Assembly (NCBI GenBank): GCA_021204715.1
Contig: JAJPYW010000085.1
Location: 1-7,723, forward strand
Origin: Prevotellaceae bacterium
GTDB taxonomy: Bacteria; Bacteroidota; Bacteroidia; Bacteroidales; Bacteroidaceae
Reading direction: 5' to 3'
DNA: 7,723 bases
Shown piece after piece: positions 6,661 through 7,723 of this stretch (positions within the stretch are counted from its first letter, which is position 1; the number at the start of each line of letters is the position of its first letter). The notes beneath the pieces are model-generated. The model had not been told where the DNA came from and ran no database searches. It saw only the letters and a program-made list of their open reading frames with translations. A program made the translations under genes and the position numbers.

Positions 6661-6774
6661 AAGACGCACTTCAAAGGCCTAAGGCCGGTTAAGTCTTCCT
6701 TGTGGGGAGACTTGGAGAAGTGGTCAAAACGATATGCATAGAGGTTGTGTCGAAAGACACAACCTCTTATTTTT
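6661..6774 (+). ncRNA. Candidate structured small RNA, three-way junction plus terminator
   Basis: No protein frame is credible here, but the sequence folds well. Closing stem P1 pairs 6663-6672 with 6717-6725 (GAC, bulged G6666, CACTTC with GAAGTGGTC; nine pairs). Inside it are P2, GGCC (6676-6679) with GGCC (6683-6686) around TAA, and P3, AAGTCTTCC (6691-6699) with GGGAGACTT (6705-6713), nine pairs including one G-U, loop TTGTG. A mostly unpaired linker, AAAACGATATGCATA (6726-6740), leads to an 11-bp terminator hairpin. A -7-like box lies just before the first stem. I do not recognise the family: it lacks the SRP RNA core and the long bubbled hairpin of 6S RNA. It could be an independent small RNA or the processed 3' end of the ribosomal protein operon. 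Confidence 0.5.
6741..6774 (+). terminator. Intrinsic terminator with GNRA tetraloop
   Basis: A perfect 11-bp stem, GAGGTTGTGTC (6741-6751) with GACACAACCTC (6756-6766), is capped by GAAA and followed by TTATTTTT. It acts on the plus strand only, as there is no T run on the other side. It ends the small RNA candidate and any read-through from the ribosomal protein operon. Confidence 0.92.
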
Positions 6775-6785
6775 AGTAAAAAGCA

Positions 6786-6817
6786 TTTGCTTTATTCTCT
6801 TTTTCTTACTACTTTCG
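6786..6817 (+). promoter_or_regulatory. Predicted promoter of the DUF308 gene
   Basis: TTTG (6786-6789) is an exact -33 element and TACTTTCG (6810-6817) matches TAnnTTTG at seven of eight positions, with the standard 20-base spacing. Transcription would start near 6820-6821, giving a leader of only about 13 bases. The promoter begins directly after the terminator at 6741-6774, so the gene is an independent unit. Confidence 0.65.
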
Positions 6818-6833
6818 CAAAAAATATCGGAAT

Positions 6834-7421
6834 ATGAAAAGGTTGAATTATGCATTTTTGCGTGTAATAGCCGCATTGATTATCGGCTTGGTACTCGTAC
6901 TCTTTCCCAACCAGGCAAGTGAATATATCGTAATAACCATCGGCATTGTTTTCATGGTGCCGTCTCTCATCGGCTTGATAGGCTATTTCGTACGCGATGC
7001 CGGGAAACGCGGCCGTTTCCCTCTCGAAGGGGTAGGCAGCTTTCTCTTGGGCTTGTGGTTGCTCATCATGCCCGGTTTCTTTGCCCATTTGCTCACGTTG
7101 GCCTTGGGATTTATCTTGTTGTTGGCAGGCATACAGCAAATCGTTTCCCTCTCTGTAGCCCGCCATTGGGTTAAGATTCCCATGGGCTTCTACGTCATTC
7201 CTTCGTTGTTGCTGCTGGCAGGTATCTTTACGTTGGTCAACCCCACGGGCGTGCGTTCCACCGCTTTGATTATTATCGGCATTGGTGCCTTGCTTTATGC
7301 CGCCACCGAGTTGCTCCACTGGTTCCTTTTCATCCGTCATCGTCCCGACCCGGTCTCCACTGCCATTACTACGGCCAAAGAGTCCGGAGAGGTGGAAGAT
7401 GCCCAAATTATAGATGAATAA
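6834..7421 (+). CDS. DUF308 / HdeD-like six-helix membrane protein
   Basis: A 195-residue integral membrane protein, close in length to E. coli HdeD (about 190 residues). Six hydrophobic segments are visible, at about 8-24, 30-52, 66-80, 82-106, 116-136 and 142-168, arranged as three pairs joined by short, often basic loops (VRDAGKRGR at 53-61, VARHWVK at 108-114). This repeated two-helix pattern is typical of DUF308. The C-terminal tail after HRPDP is acidic and polar (GEVEDAQIIDE) and is probably cytoplasmic. HdeD takes part in acid resistance at high cell density in E. coli; for Bacteroidota members the role is unknown, so acid resistance should not be assumed. The gene has its own promoter and terminator and no partner. 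The ATG at 6834 places the first helix right after a short basic start, MKRLNYAF. Confidence 0.88.
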   Translation: MKRLNYAFLRVIAALIIGLVLVLFPNQASEYIVITIGIVFMVPSLIGLIGYFVRDAGKRGRFPLEGVGSFLLGLWLLIMPGFFAHLLTLALGFILLLAGIQQIVSLSVARHWVKIPMGFYVIPSLLLLAGIFTLVNPTGVRSTALIIIGIGALLYAATELLHWFLFIRHRPDPVSTAITTAKESGEVEDAQIIDE

Positions 7422-7449
7422 ACCTATACGCATACTCTTTAAACTGGAT

Positions 7450-7484
7450 AAAAGCGTTCCCGCCCATACTCGGGAACGCTTTTT
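7450..7484 (+). terminator. Strong intrinsic terminator after the DUF308 gene
   Basis: A perfect 13-bp stem, AAAAGCGTTCCCG (7450-7462) with CGGGAACGCTTTT (7471-7483), with an 8-base loop CCCATACT and a T5 run at 7480-7484. The A4 on the left arm gives a T4 on the other strand, so it may also stop minus-strand transcription entering from the right. Confidence 0.95.
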
Positions 7485-7723
7485 ATGTATGTGCGTAGGT
7501 ACGTATGCCTGTAAATGGGACCTGCTTGCGCTTTTCGTCCTTTTATTTCGTAGTTTCCCTCATCCCTTGTCTTCCTCTTCCTGTTGCCCATATTTTCCCT
7601 GTCCGCTTTTCCTTCCCGTTTCCTTCCTTTCTTCTTTCCGCCACCTTTGTCCCCTCCATTCCCCTCCATTTCCCTTCTTTTCCCGTTTCCCGTGCGTACA
7701 TTCCCCTCCGTTGTGCGTTATCC
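7485..7723. other. Non-coding stretch rich in pyrimidines on the plus strand
   Basis: No believable gene, promoter or known RNA is seen. From about 7538 to 7690 the plus strand is overwhelmingly C and T, in CCTT and TTCC runs. The only long frame here (minus strand, 7439-7669) would encode a low-complexity Lys/Gly/Arg/Glu peptide and runs through the terminator. It is probably an intergenic spacer before a gene to the right of the window. Confidence 0.7.
7651..7670 (+). repeat. Tandem 10-bp repeat CCCCTCCATT
   Basis: Two exact head-to-tail copies lie at 7651-7660 and 7661-7670, with a third copy carrying one mismatch (CCCCTCCGTT) at 7703-7712. A separate 11-bp direct repeat, TTCCCGTTTCC, occurs at 7613-7623 and 7680-7690. 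They may be the result of slippage in the pyrimidine tract or binding sites upstream of a gene beyond the edge. Confidence 0.7.

Noticed and set aside
6705..6750. A tRNA-Ser/Leu-like 5' segment (GGAGACTTGGAGAAGTGGTC)
   Set aside because: It resembles an acceptor strand plus D-loop, but the D-stem cannot close, and there is no anticodon arm, no GGTTCGAATCC T-arm and no acceptor 3' strand. The bases are better explained by stems P1 and P3 of the RNA candidate.
6734..6922. A 62-codon plus-strand frame
   Set aside because: It runs straight through the perfect terminator at 6741-6774 and overlaps the well-supported DUF308 gene in another frame.
7439..7669. A 76-codon minus-strand frame
   Set aside because: It is the purine strand of the low-complexity tract, giving Lys/Gly/Arg/Glu repeats, and it crosses the terminator at 7450-7484.

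Overview
The window looks like core chromosome of a member of the Bacteroidales (Bacteroides/Prevotella relatives). Evidence: the gene order tsaD - pncC - rpmB - rpmG - DUF4295 with a divergent tamB, a DUF4295 protein (a family confined to Bacteroidota), zinc-free L28 and L33, and several -7 boxes of the Bacteroidota type (TAnnTTTG) where sigma70 -10 boxes would be expected. I see no mobile element, CRISPR array, rRNA or intact tRNA. The organism cannot be named from this sequence alone.

Layout. Positions 1 to about 4031 (minus strand) hold one very long reading frame, tamB, whose 3' end lies beyond the left edge. It stays in a single frame for 4 kb and probably starts at a non-ATG codon. Positions 4032-4190 form a compact divergent promoter region, with a possible 18-codon leader ORF whose stop overlaps the tsaD start. 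Positions 4191-5810 hold tsaD (tRNA t6A synthesis) and pncC (NMN deamidation). Positions 5811-6603 hold a ribosomal protein operon, rpmB, rpmG and a 52-residue DUF4295 gene, with its own promoter overlapping the pncC stop codon. Positions 6604-6833 have no gene but contain what I consider the best candidate for something undescribed: a short RNA of about 114 nt that can fold into a three-way junction followed by a perfect GNRA-capped terminator. Positions 6834-7421 encode a six-helix DUF308 (HdeD-like) membrane protein ending at a strong terminator. Positions 7485-7723 are non-coding and very pyrimidine-rich.

How it fits together. tsaD, the ribosomal proteins and DUF4295 serve translation; pncC serves NAD recycling; tamB and the DUF308 protein are envelope or membrane functions on separate transcripts. 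From memory, ftsY and rimO usually follow DUF4295 in related genomes; here the RNA candidate and the DUF308 gene occupy that place. No dramatic new multi-gene system is visible; the interest lies in RNA-level and start-site features between ordinary genes.
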